Below the pieces are notes generated by a model. The model was not told the DNA's origin and ran no database searches. It saw only the letters and a program-made list of their open reading frames with translations. From CAZVFX01 sp964626565 (lineage in GTDB: Bacteria; Myxococcota_A; UBA9042; CAIXZC01): a stretch of 64,000 bases of DNA. Both the position numbers and the translations under genes were made by a program. Below, in pieces: positions 17,985 to 26,697 of the stretch (the stretch's first letter is position 1; each line of letters opens with the position of its first letter). The DNA is taken from NCBI GenBank assembly GCA_964626565.1, contig CAZVFX010000016.1, positions 18,632-82,631 of the forward strand, in the 5' to 3' direction.

Positions 17985-19742
17985 ATGGATTCTGGGAAGA
18001 TGAAACAGCGCATCGAAGATCTCTACGAGCGGGTTTCTCTGCTGGAGAAGAGACTGGATTGTATCCAGACCACAGCCAGATCTCTGGGGGATTCGCTGAA
18101 TCTGGATAATGTGCTCCATACCGTGGCTGAGCAGGTTACTGAAATGCTCGACGCCGAGCGTGCCACGGTCTTCCTCGTTGATGACGAAACCAAGAACCTG
18201 CTTGCCCGTGTAATTATCGGTCCCGAGCTGAGGGAACTGGTGCTCCAACAGGGGCAGGGAGTGGCCGGGTGGGTGGCCGAAACGGGCAAGACCCTCATCG
18301 TAAAAGACGCGTACAAAGACAAGCGATTCGACCCTACGTTCGACAACATGTCCGGGTTCAGAACCCGCTCCATTCTATGCCAGCCGATGGTCACCTACCG
18401 GGGGAAGATCGTGGGCGTCATCCAGGTGCTCAACAAGCAGAAGGGCTATTTCGCCCTGGAGGATCAGGATCTGCTTTCCACCATCACCACCCAGGCCACC
18501 ATTTCCATCGAGAACTCCAAATACTATATGCAGTCTCAGGAGGCCAATTACCGGTTGCGGGAGGCCCAGGAGAATCTGCGTCGAAACTACCAGCGTCTGG
18601 AGATCCTCTATCGCATTCAGGCGGATATGACCCAGACCTGGGAGCGGGAGAACCTGCTAAAAGCGGTCGTCAAGCAGTTGCTGTCCGCGATACCGTGCGA
18701 AGCCGGGGCGATCATGCTGTCGGAGCCCGGTCCGCCCATCCTGCATTTTATGCGGCGCGACGATGGTGACGTCCAAATCGTCAAGCCCGCAATGGTGGGA
18801 GGAATCCTGGGCCGGGTAATCGAGACCGGGTCCGCAGGGCCCGGAGTAGGCGACGCCGGCGACGCCGGGCCCATCCTGCATCCCCAGATCGACGTGGACG
18901 TCAACAACGCAATTGGGGAGACCCTGGCCCGCAGCGACGGCGAAGTGTTGGGCGCGGTGGTGTTGGCCAACCGGCGCAAACTGCTGGATTTCAATGCGGA
19001 AGATGCACAGTTGCTGAAAATTGTTGCCCGTCAGATCAGTATCGCGGCAGAACGGGTGGACCAGCACGATGAGTTGACCAAAGCCAACAACCTGGCTCTC
19101 ATCGGCCAGGCGCTCAGCGGCGTGCTTCACGACCTCAAGTCACCCATGTCGGTCATTTCGGGTTATGCACAGTTGATGGAGGCTGAAGACGACCCGGCGA
19201 AACGCAGCGAGTACGCCATGACCGTGCTCAATCAGTTCAAGGCGGTTTCACAGATGACCCAGGAGGTGCTCGCCTTCGCGCGTGGAGAAGCGCAGATTCT
19301 CAAGCGTAACGTCTATCTAGCCAAGTTCCTGGCCGAAACCGAGGAACTGCTGGCCCAGGAGTTCGCCGGCCACAACATCGTCTTGAAAGTGGAAAACGAA
19401 TTTCGCGAGAAGCTCAAAGTCGATGAAGGAAAACTGAGGCGAATCGTGTTCAACCTCGCACGTAACGCCAGAGACGCCATGCCTCAGGGCGGGACTTTCA
19501 CAATCGCTTCCCGGGATGACGGAGACAGCGTCCTGTTCACCTTTGCCGACACCGGCCACGGCATCGCGGAGGAGATTCAGGACCGCCTCTTTCAGTCCTT
19601 CGTCAGCGTGGGCAAAAAGGACGGCACCGGCCTCGGTCTGGCTATCGTGAAGAAGATCGTAGACCAACACGGCGGCACCATCGAGTATGAAACCGCGCCC
19701 GAAAAGGGCACCAGATTCACCATCTCGCTGCCCAAGGAATAA
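17985..19742 (+). CDS. GAF-GAF sensor histidine kinase
   Basis: The soluble 585-residue kinase has no transmembrane segment. After a short coiled coil come GAF1 (about 38-178), a coiled coil (180-215) and GAF2 (about 218-355, partly degenerate). The HisKA segment carries phosphoacceptor H382 (GVLHDLKSP). The ATPase domain has the N-box NLARNARDAM, the G1 box FADTGHGI and the G2 box GTGLGLAIVKK. The ATG at 17985 follows GGAGGA by 4 nt. Its stop is 2 bp from the TolQ-like gene, so the three genes 17985-20841 are likely one operon. No response regulator gene is adjacent. Confidence 0.92.
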   Translation: MDSGKMKQRIEDLYERVSLLEKRLDCIQTTARSLGDSLNLDNVLHTVAEQVTEMLDAERATVFLVDDETKNLLARVIIGPELRELVLQQGQGVAGWVAETGKTLIVKDAYKDKRFDPTFDNMSGFRTRSILCQPMVTYRGKIVGVIQVLNKQKGYFALEDQDLLSTITTQATISIENSKYYMQSQEANYRLREAQENLRRNYQRLEILYRIQADMTQTWERENLLKAVVKQLLSAIPCEAGAIMLSEPGPPILHFMRRDDGDVQIVKPAMVGGILGRVIETGSAGPGVGDAGDAGPILHPQIDVDVNNAIGETLARSDGEVLGAVVLANRRKLLDFNAEDAQLLKIVARQISIAAERVDQHDELTKANNLALIGQALSGVLHDLKSPMSVISGYAQLMEAEDDPAKRSEYAMTVLNQFKAVSQMTQEVLAFARGEAQILKRNVYLAKFLAETEELLAQEFAGHNIVLKVENEFREKLKVDEGKLRRIVFNLARNARDAMPQGGTFTIASRDDGDSVLFTFADTGHGIAEEIQDRLFQSFVSVGKKDGTGLGLAIVKKIVDQHGGTIEYETAPEKGTRFTISLPKE

Positions 19743-19744
19743 CC

Positions 19745-20383
19745 ATGCAGGAATACTTCGACATTATTTCCAAGGGGGGAGTGCTCATCATCCCCATCCT
19801 GATCTGCTCCGTCATCGCCCTGGCGGTCTTTGTCGAGAGGCTCTTCGCATTGACGAAGGACCGTGTCTTTCCGCCCCGCTTGGCCGACGCGGTAATGGAC
19901 CTCGTGCAACGGGGGCAGTTTGACGCCGCCATTTCCTTGTCCAAACAACACAAGAGTCCGCTGTCCCAACTCATAATCTCCTGCTTGGAATCCAGTCACC
20001 TGGGCCGTTCCCAAGCCAAGGAGCGCATGGAGGAATTGGGCAGCGTCGAGGTCACCACTCTGGCCAGATACGTGGGCGCTTTGTCCACTATCGCCACCGT
20101 CTCGCCCCTCCTCGGGTTGCTCGGGACGGTAACCGGTATGATCAAGGTGTTCAAGAGTGTGGCCAGCGTTCAGGACCCCCAGATATCCCAACTTGCAGGC
20201 GGCATCTGGGAAGCGCTGCTTACTACCGTGGCGGGCCTGGCCGTGGCCATTCCCGCCTACCTCGCATTTCGTTACCTCGAGGCGAGAATCGACAAGATCG
20301 CCGCGGCGCTGGCCGAATACGGCCTCAAGATGCTCGAACATGTGTTTCCAGTAGCTGTTGACGAAGCACCGGTCGAAGAATGA
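19745..20383 (+). CDS. MotA/TolQ/ExbB family proton channel
   Basis: This 212-residue inner-membrane protein has three hydrophobic segments (IIPILICSVIALAVFVERL near the N-terminus; STVSPLLGLLGTVTGM-like pair at about 118-140; TTVAGLAVAIPAYLAF at about 160-178). The GLLGTVTGMI motif is diagnostic of TolQ/ExbB. With the next gene's product it would form the proton-driven motor that energises TonB- or TolA-type partners. Its last 4 bases overlap the next start (ATGA), which implies translational coupling. Whether it serves TonB or Tol functions cannot be told; a TonB-like protein is encoded at 36783-37913. Confidence 0.92.
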   Translation: MQEYFDIISKGGVLIIPILICSVIALAVFVERLFALTKDRVFPPRLADAVMDLVQRGQFDAAISLSKQHKSPLSQLIISCLESSHLGRSQAKERMEELGSVEVTTLARYVGALSTIATVSPLLGLLGTVTGMIKVFKSVASVQDPQISQLAGGIWEALLTTVAGLAVAIPAYLAFRYLEARIDKIAAALAEYGLKMLEHVFPVAVDEAPVEE

Positions 20384-20841
20384 ACCTTACCAAAGGGCTC
20401 GCGCGGCGCCGGCAACCCGGCGCTATCGACATCACTCCCCTGGTGGACGTCGTGTTCATCCTGCTCATCTTTCTGCTGGTATCCACCACCTTCAAGACCC
20501 GGGAGAATGCGTTCTCCATCGTACTGCCCGTAGGCGATCAGAAGAGCCGCGTAACCAAGGTTAAACGGCCTACCGTTTTCGTAACCAGGACCGGCCAGTA
20601 CATATTCTACACGCAGGGAGAAGACCCCTCACAACCCGTATCAGGAACCAGGCACGTGTCGTTGCGGGAGTTGTCCAGAGCCATTTCAGGGCTGGTTGAT
20701 GAGTCGGGGGCCAACGTCAGCGTCAGCATCAAGGGGGATGCGGGCGCCAACTACCAGAACATCATGGATGTGGTCAACGAGTGTTACCGCCACGGCATCG
20801 AACGAGTCTACTTCCCGTACAAGTCGTCCGAAGGACAGTAA
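20380..20841 (+). CDS. ExbD/TolR family protein
   Basis: This 153-residue protein has one N-terminal transmembrane helix after a short cytoplasmic tail. The hallmark motif ITPLVDVVFILLIFLLVST contains the conserved Asp of the proton path. The periplasmic C-terminus (about 50-150) ends in GDAGANYQNIMDVVNECYRHG, matching the usual 'D...Yg.vv.vm...~aG' pattern. It overlaps the TolQ/ExbB-type gene by 4 bp and completes a motor pair. A loop of about 30 residues (YIFYTQGEDPSQPVSG) makes it slightly longer than typical. The ABC-class ATPase gene converges from the other side, 2 bp away. Confidence 0.92.
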   Translation: MNLTKGLARRRQPGAIDITPLVDVVFILLIFLLVSTTFKTRENAFSIVLPVGDQKSRVTKVKRPTVFVTRTGQYIFYTQGEDPSQPVSGTRHVSLRELSRAISGLVDESGANVSVSIKGDAGANYQNIMDVVNECYRHGIERVYFPYKSSEGQ

Positions 20842-20843
20842 AG

Positions 20844-22547
20844 CTACTTCATCCGCAAAGTACGCAACCTGTTGATAGCAGCACACACCTCGTGCGCTCT
20901 CGCGGTGGCCCGGTCGCCATTTTTGCCGCCGCGACCGATGCCGTCGAATCCCGCCCGTTCGAAGTCGGCAAAAGCCAGGGCCACGCTCTGGGCCAGCGAC
21001 CGCGCTCCGTCGATGTAGGTCCGATGGATGTGGAGCATGAGGTCCGCGACGAACCTGGTCTGTGACGGGTCCACCAGTTGCTCCACCAGACTGATGTCGA
21101 TCTCCTCCTCGCCGAACACGATCGCCCGGGTGGACAGCGACTTCACTTTCTCTGCGCGCCGCCCCCTGGAAGGGTCGAAGGACGAGCGCCGGGGGACCCG
21201 GGGTGCAGGGTCAGCCAGCGCGGTGGGCACGTCTCGGCTTCGTTGGGAAGGGTGTTTTGCCACTATACCCGCGGCCTCGGCGGTCACGTCCCGGGGGCGG
21301 TATTCGTGCATTTGAATCACCTGGTCGGCAACGTCGAAATAGTCTCCCGACCCGCCTAAGACCAGCACGGTGGAGATTCCTCTCTCACGGTAGATCTCCT
21401 GCACCCGATCGATGAAGGGGATTATCGGCTCCTGCTCTCTGACCACCAGAAGCTGCATGCGGTGGTCCCTGATCATGAAGTTGTTGGCCGACGTATCTTC
21501 ATCAATGATCAAGGTGTTGGCGCCTGCTTCCATCGCCTCCACTATGTTCGCAGCCTGGCTGGTGGACCCGCTGGCGTCCTCCGTCGAGAATGCCGCGGTG
21601 GGTTTGCCGTAGGGCAGGTTTGAGACAAAGGGAGAGATGTCCACCTTCTCCACCCGTCTGCCGTCCTCGGATCGGATCGCAATTGCCCCCGGGTCAGTGA
21701 CCACCAACTCCCGCCCATCTCCCGGAACGTGGTCGTAGACCCCTGCAGCAAGCGCGGCCAGCAGGGTCGACTTGCCGTGGTAGCCTCCGCCCACGATCAG
21801 GGTGACCCCACAGGGAACGCCCAGGCCGACAACCCGGCCCGCGTGGGGCAGGTCCACCGCTACCTTCAGCGTCTCCGGGATTGGGGTAAACGGTTCCGCA
21901 CCTTCGGTCATGGGGCGCTGGTCGATGCCGCTTCGCCGCGGCAGAATCGAATTCTCGGCTACAAAGGCCACCAGCCCGAGTTCGCCGAGACTGGAACGCA
22001 AGACTCCGGCATCCCGCGCACACTCCACGTGCTTCCACGCCGTGGCCGCATGCCCACGCGGCTCAAGCAACGATGCTGCCAACACCTTTGGCAGTTCATC
22101 AAAAAACATCGCCTGTGCTTCTCTGGCCAGCACCCGCCTTCCCGCCGCGGGCAAGCCCATGCGGAAACGCACCTCCACCTCTCCTCCCCCGACGAGGCAC
22201 GACGACCGTTCCAGCATCTCCTGCCCCGGACGATCGATGGCCACCAGTCCCGACTTGCCCGTGCCCCGCCGCTGGCGCGTGTTGCTTCTGATCGCTTTGG
22301 AAAACGCCCTGGTCACGTAGTCGCAAAGACCCACCCGCCCGGGTTTGTCCGAGTGCATTCCAGCCTCGAGCCACGTCTCAGCCAGCGGCACCCGCACCGA
22401 CACCCGGCTGGGATCAGCGAAGGGATCTCCCTGGACGTGATCGACAGAAAGCACCCACGACCCGGCGTCATATTCACCCCGAATGTCCTTGTAGGCCTTG
22501 TATCCCCTGCCGTCGATACGCCGCAGGGTGTTCCTCAAACGTTCCAT
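20844..22547 (-). CDS. Predicted ATPase of the ABC class (PF09818-type)
   Basis: This cytoplasmic 567-residue protein matches the stand-alone 'ABC_ATPase' family rather than a transporter. It has an N-terminal domain with RIDGRGYKAYKDI, which is characteristic of the family, a Walker A-like GGGYHGKSTLL, an ABC-signature-like region near FSTEDASGSTSQAANIVEAME, and a Walker B-like NTLIIDEDTSANNFMIRD. The family's biological role is not known to me. The start at 22547 is preferred over 22565 because GGAG lies 7 nt upstream. There is no obvious partner gene. Confidence 0.9.
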   Translation of the reverse strand: MERLRNTLRRIDGRGYKAYKDIRGEYDAGSWVLSVDHVQGDPFADPSRVSVRVPLAETWLEAGMHSDKPGRVGLCDYVTRAFSKAIRSNTRQRRGTGKSGLVAIDRPGQEMLERSSCLVGGGEVEVRFRMGLPAAGRRVLAREAQAMFFDELPKVLAASLLEPRGHAATAWKHVECARDAGVLRSSLGELGLVAFVAENSILPRRSGIDQRPMTEGAEPFTPIPETLKVAVDLPHAGRVVGLGVPCGVTLIVGGGYHGKSTLLAALAAGVYDHVPGDGRELVVTDPGAIAIRSEDGRRVEKVDISPFVSNLPYGKPTAAFSTEDASGSTSQAANIVEAMEAGANTLIIDEDTSANNFMIRDHRMQLLVVREQEPIIPFIDRVQEIYRERGISTVLVLGGSGDYFDVADQVIQMHEYRPRDVTAEAAGIVAKHPSQRSRDVPTALADPAPRVPRRSSFDPSRGRRAEKVKSLSTRAIVFGEEEIDISLVEQLVDPSQTRFVADLMLHIHRTYIDGARSLAQSVALAFADFERAGFDGIGRGGKNGDRATARAHEVCAAINRLRTLRMK

Positions 22548-22587
22548 CGTTTGACTCCGTAACAACGCCCGCCCACCACGGGCTGTG

Positions 22588-22654
22588 TATAGGTCCCATA
22601 GGTCTTATACGACTTATAGGTCCCATACACAAAGCGCAACGCACGCGCTGCTTC
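22588..22654. repeat. 67-bp dispersed repeat, copy 1
   Basis: Starts with TATAGGTCCCATAGGTCTTA and contains a second TATAGGTCCCATA, ending in CGCACGCGCTGCTTC. It is identical to 26588-26654 except for one base, in the same orientation, exactly 4000 bp apart. The two copies flank the tandem vWA-like lipoprotein genes. Confidence 0.95.
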
Positions 22655-22700
22655 TGTTTGGCCGGCGGCCGGCTGTCGGCTCGACCTCCACCAGCGCACT

Positions 22701-22974
22701 CGGCACCATTCGTTACCCCGACTGGCGACCGAAGAACCGACATCATCTTCAGGCACAGCCATCATCGAGGCGAGGGAGGGGTTACGTCGTTTGGGATGTG
22801 ACGATCTGCTTCCGGCGCTTTGCGCCGATCGTCTCCAGCGCCGGAGGGCCGGGGCAGGCAAGTCAAAGAGCAGTCGGAGGTGGTGAGAAGCGGCCCCTCC
22901 CTCGCCTCGATGAAGAAGAGTGCCAAACGCAAGGATCGGAGCTCGGCCGGCAGTCGGGGTAACGAACGGTGCCT
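22701..22974. repeat. Large imperfect inverted-repeat element in the 510-bp gap
   Basis: The gap 22548-23057 has no gene. Two arms are inverted: 22701-22726 pairs with 22946-22974 (shared core CGTTACCCCGACTG) and 22762-22781 pairs perfectly over 20 bp with 22894-22913. The spacer holds a nested hairpin at 22811-22845 (TCCGGCGC...GCGCCGGA enclosing GGCGCTTTGCGCC). A CATCTTCAGGCAC segment at 22744-22756 is also found inverted at 22969-22981 but in a shuffled order. The structure could be a non-autonomous mobile element or a folded RNA; no flanking target duplication was found by eye. Confidence 0.75.
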
Positions 22975-22996
22975 GAAGATGACGGCCGGGAGCTGG

Positions 22997-23025
22997 TCGA
23001 CACGGAGCCCCCATTTTTGTACAAT
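22997..23025 (+). promoter_or_regulatory. Putative promoter of the vWA-like lipoprotein genes
   Basis: TCGACA, 17-bp spacer, TACAAT; one mismatch to consensus in each hexamer. It sits just beyond the inverted-repeat element and 32 bp before the ATG. Confidence 0.6.
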
Positions 23026-23057
23026 GGCCGCGAGAGCACACATCCCCCGGAGGGCGC

Positions 23058-24767
23058 ATGTGGAACAAACCGGCACTCCTGGCCGTACTGGTCCTCGCCG
23101 CCTGCGGCGGCACGCCCACCGGCGAATCCGACGTCCCGAAGGCCGAGGACGCCGACCAGCTGTTCACTCCGGCGGGGCCGGTGAAGCTGGACGTGCTGTT
23201 TGTGGTCGATAACTCAGCGTCGATGTGTCACGAAATGCATGCACTGGGCAGGAGCGTCGACAAGTTTGTCGCGGGCCTGCAGGGCCTGCCGCAACTCGAC
23301 CTGCGGGTCGCCGCACTCACTCTGAGTACCACCTTCGGGAACGAGTGGGGAGCCCTCCGGCCCAGGAATCCTCCTCCTGCGTGCGCCGAGTTCCGTGTCT
23401 GGCCTTGTGAGGGGAACCAGGACTGCGTCGACGAGCATGGTGCCGGCTGGGAGTGCGAGAGCTACGCGCTGGACCAAGTTCATAATATGAACGGGTCGGT
23501 CAAGACCATTTGCACCTTCAATTGCAGCGGCGACGACGCCTGCTGCGTTGAATTCTGTCATGCCGACGAGTGTGCGGGCGCCCCCTCTTGTCTGGAATCC
23601 TTGTGCGCCGACGCGGCCACGCAGGAGTGCACGCACGAGTGCGTGGGTTTGGGAACAGGCGAGTCGGGCAGCCGCTGCAACCTGCTTCCGGACATCGCTG
23701 ATTGTCCGGCCAATGTGGCGGGATATCTGACTTCAGACAATATCCACCTGTTCAAGTGCCTCGTCGCACCGCAGGATAAGGGAATCTACTCAGTTAACAG
23801 AAATCAGGGGCTCCTAGCCGCTTGGCGGGCCCTAGACCCGGACGGGGCCAACGGCGAACAGTCCGCGGCATTTCTCCGCTCAGAGGCATATCTGCTCCTG
23901 GTGTTCGTAACCGATGAAGACGAGTGCAGCATTGCTGAGGACTTCTGCCCTCCCAGCTTTGAGTGCGATTCCGACGCCGATTGTCCCTTTGGAACCAAGT
24001 GCAAGTTGGACAAGCGGTTTTCCCAACTGACCGGGAAAGAGAAGAGGCTGTGCTGCGGAAGCATAAAGGGCGACTACCACAAGATCTGCTCCCTGCTGGG
24101 CGAGTACAAGGGCGCAGACCACCACCAGTGTGTGTACGACATTGATTGCGCTGACTGTGAGACGGATGACGATTGCGACTACGGCTGGTACTGCAAGCAG
24201 GGCAAGAAATGCAGGCCCGACATTTTCAGCCTTACCAACATTGCCAGCTATCAGGCCACACCGGGCACTCCGATCTTCTCCCTGGCGCCGGTCGCTGATT
24301 TCTTCGAGCGTTTCAAGAACCTGAAAGACGAGCCGAACAAGGTGATGATCGCAGCGATCGTCGGCGACGGCATGGCTCTCAACGACGACACTGCCGCGCT
24401 GATCTCGGATAAGTGCATGGAGGATGACAGCCTAAAGAAGTGCCAGTTCTACGCCCTGGAGAGAGCGGCTTCGCCCGGCTGCGCCGGCAAGCCGGCCGGC
24501 AGTGGGTGCGAAGAGTTTCTGGAGGCCAAGCTGGACTGTATTCGCGAGTGCTACGTCGCCTCGAAGGGCGATGCGCAGAATTCGACGGTAGCAAGGAATA
24601 GCTATGTCTGTGCCAGTGACCTTGGCCGAGCCGATGCGGGCCTACGCTACATCCGCCTTGCCGAGATGTTTGGCCCCAACGGCATGGTGTCCAACATATG
24701 CTCGCCGGAAGGCATGGACAAAGCCATGACCGACATCGCCGAGATGGTGGTTTCGGTGGTGAAATAG
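23058..24767 (+). CDS. vWA-like Cys-rich lipoprotein, copy A
   Basis: This 569-residue lipoprotein has the signal and lipobox LVLAAC, then a short linker. A von Willebrand A-like domain starts at about residue 45 with LDVLFVVDNSASM; DNSAS fits the metal-ion-dependent adhesion motif DxSxS. A later strand LLLVFVTDEDECS provides a TD pair. A Cys-rich insertion (over 30 Cys; CCVEFCHADEC) breaks up the domain. The C-terminus (GLRYIRLAEMFGPNG...MVVSVVK) is shared with the next gene. GGAGG precedes the ATG. The sequence supports an extracellular binding protein; the ligand is unknown. Confidence 0.88.
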   Translation: MWNKPALLAVLVLAACGGTPTGESDVPKAEDADQLFTPAGPVKLDVLFVVDNSASMCHEMHALGRSVDKFVAGLQGLPQLDLRVAALTLSTTFGNEWGALRPRNPPPACAEFRVWPCEGNQDCVDEHGAGWECESYALDQVHNMNGSVKTICTFNCSGDDACCVEFCHADECAGAPSCLESLCADAATQECTHECVGLGTGESGSRCNLLPDIADCPANVAGYLTSDNIHLFKCLVAPQDKGIYSVNRNQGLLAAWRALDPDGANGEQSAAFLRSEAYLLLVFVTDEDECSIAEDFCPPSFECDSDADCPFGTKCKLDKRFSQLTGKEKRLCCGSIKGDYHKICSLLGEYKGADHHQCVYDIDCADCETDDDCDYGWYCKQGKKCRPDIFSLTNIASYQATPGTPIFSLAPVADFFERFKNLKDEPNKVMIAAIVGDGMALNDDTAALISDKCMEDDSLKKCQFYALERAASPGCAGKPAGSGCEEFLEAKLDCIRECYVASKGDAQNSTVARNSYVCASDLGRADAGLRYIRLAEMFGPNGMVSNICSPEGMDKAMTDIAEMVVSVVK

Positions 24768-24776
24768 GGAGGGGAC

Positions 24777-26543
24777 ATGTCACGAAATCTGGTGGTATTG
24801 CTGGCTCTGCTGGCTCTCGGATGCCCGCGGTCGCAATCTACGGGCGATGCTGGTCCCGCCGGGGTCCCGGATGTCAAGCTGTCCGGGGAAACCAGAGCCC
24901 CGCTGAAGGGGGACGGAAGCGGCTCGGACTCGGAAACAGCGGCGCCGGCGGGCCCCGTTCTCCTGGACATCTTGTTCGTTGTGGACAATTCCTCGGGCAT
25001 GTGCAAGGCCCGGGCCGGGTTGAGAGCGGCTGTCAGTGATTTGCTCACCGGTCTGGAGAAACTGCCGGGCTTGAACCTGAGAATTGCGGCAACCACGGCC
25101 GAAGTGGCTGACCTGGGCGGAAGATTCTTCAAGAAGGTAGAGATTGAGCAGATTCCGGCCTGTGCGGAACACAAACACTTTCCCTGCCTTGTTGACCAGG
25201 ACTGTGCCGATGAGTTCGGTGAAGGTTGGGAGTGCCAGGCGTTCTCTGCAAACCAGATGTACAATGTGAACGGCTCGGTCAACAGCCGTTGCATCTTCCT
25301 CTGTGGGAACGACCTCGCCTGTTGCACCGAGTTCTGTCATGCCGACGACTGCGGAGACGACGTTTCCTGCCTGGAAGAGATGTGCGCTGACATCCCTTCA
25401 GCCCAGTGTCTACATGAGTGCGTTGGCAACAATGTCGGTGATCTGTCAGCCTGCCTCGTTGCCACTGATACAGCACATTGTCCCCCCACCTTGCCCGAGT
25501 TCCTCACCAACGAAAACCTCGATCTGTTGAAGTGTATGGTCTCACCGGCGCCACAGCAGACCTACGGCGCGGAATTCGAAGCCGGCTTGAAGGCGGCCTG
25601 GCTCGCCTTGGACCCAAAGGGTCCTAACGCCGGTCAGGCGCAGGGGTTCATGCGGCCCGACGCTTATCTCCTCATCGTAATTGTCTCTGATGAGGACGAC
25701 TGCAGTATCTCGGACGATTTCTGCTCGCCCAACTGGCTTTGCGAATCCGACGATGACTGCCCGTCGTGGTCTACCTGCAAGCTGGACAAGAGGTTCTCGC
25801 AACTCCGAGGCAAGGAGAAGAAGCTGTGCTGCGGGGCCATAAAGAAGGACTACTCGGACATGTGTCCCGCCCTGGGAGACTACAAGGGCGCCACACACCA
25901 TGACTGCGCCTATGACTTGAGCTGCAGTGATTGCGAGACCGATGAGGATTGCGAATATGGCTGGTACTGCAAGCAGGGCAAGAAGTGCAGGCCTGAGATC
26001 TACCCCGTCAAGAACATCTCCACGTACCAGGCCCCTCCCGGGACCCCGATATTCTCCCTGACTCCGGTGGGAGAGTACTATGGGCGCTATAAGAGCCTGA
26101 AGGAGGACCCGACCAGGGTGATGGTTGCCGCGATCGTAGGAGACGGCCTCCCGCTGAAGGACGACAAAGAGGCACTCATCTCAGACGAGTGCATGCAGAA
26201 GCCTGAGCTTCACAAATGCCAGCTATACGCCGAACAGAAAGCGGCCTCGCCTGAGTGCGCTATCGATCCCGCCGCAGCCGGGTGCGAACAGTATCTGGAG
26301 GCTAAACTGGATTGTATTCGCGAGTGCTACACCGCCTCCACAGGCGACCCGCAGGGCGGCACAGCGGCAGCGCTTACTCAGGTATGTATCGGCGCATACG
26401 CGACCACCGACGCAGGATTGCGCTACATTCGCCTGGTCGAGATGTTCGGACCTAACGGCATACTGTCCAATATCTGCCCGGCCGACGCGTTCGAGAAGGC
26501 CATGGCCGACATCGCCGAGATGGTGGTTTCCGTGGTGAAGTAG
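24777..26543 (+). CDS. vWA-like Cys-rich lipoprotein, copy B
   Basis: The 588-residue tandem paralogue begins 9 bp after copy A and has the same architecture from signal peptide (LLALLALGC) to the terminal EMVVSVVK. Cys positions and blocks such as TCKLDKRFSQL and YGWYCKQGKKCRP are conserved. The motif corresponding to DNSAS in copy A is DNSSG here, so the last Ser of the adhesion motif is lost, and metal binding may be weaker or absent. The linker before the vWA domain is longer and rich in Gly and Ser. Probably cotranscribed with copy A; the divergence suggests two separate ligands or a decaying duplicate. Confidence 0.88.
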   Translation: MSRNLVVLLALLALGCPRSQSTGDAGPAGVPDVKLSGETRAPLKGDGSGSDSETAAPAGPVLLDILFVVDNSSGMCKARAGLRAAVSDLLTGLEKLPGLNLRIAATTAEVADLGGRFFKKVEIEQIPACAEHKHFPCLVDQDCADEFGEGWECQAFSANQMYNVNGSVNSRCIFLCGNDLACCTEFCHADDCGDDVSCLEEMCADIPSAQCLHECVGNNVGDLSACLVATDTAHCPPTLPEFLTNENLDLLKCMVSPAPQQTYGAEFEAGLKAAWLALDPKGPNAGQAQGFMRPDAYLLIVIVSDEDDCSISDDFCSPNWLCESDDDCPSWSTCKLDKRFSQLRGKEKKLCCGAIKKDYSDMCPALGDYKGATHHDCAYDLSCSDCETDEDCEYGWYCKQGKKCRPEIYPVKNISTYQAPPGTPIFSLTPVGEYYGRYKSLKEDPTRVMVAAIVGDGLPLKDDKEALISDECMQKPELHKCQLYAEQKAASPECAIDPAAAGCEQYLEAKLDCIRECYTASTGDPQGGTAAALTQVCIGAYATTDAGLRYIRLVEMFGPNGILSNICPADAFEKAMADIAEMVVSVVK

Positions 26544-26587
26544 CCGGCGCCGACCGGCGCCCTCTGCATTCGCTGCGCGATGTTGTT

Positions 26588-26654
26588 TATAGGTCCCATA
26601 GGTCTTATACGACTTATAGGTCCCATACACAAAGCGCACCGCACGCGCTGCTTC
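26588..26654. repeat. 67-bp dispersed repeat, copy 2
   Basis: Same element and orientation as 22588-22654, with one mismatch. It occupies most of the 154-bp gap between the second vWA-like gene and the radical-SAM gene; no gene is present there. Confidence 0.95.
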
Positions 26655-26697
26655 CAATTCAGCCTTCCAAGGCTAGAATAGGTCCCGGAGGGAGCCC

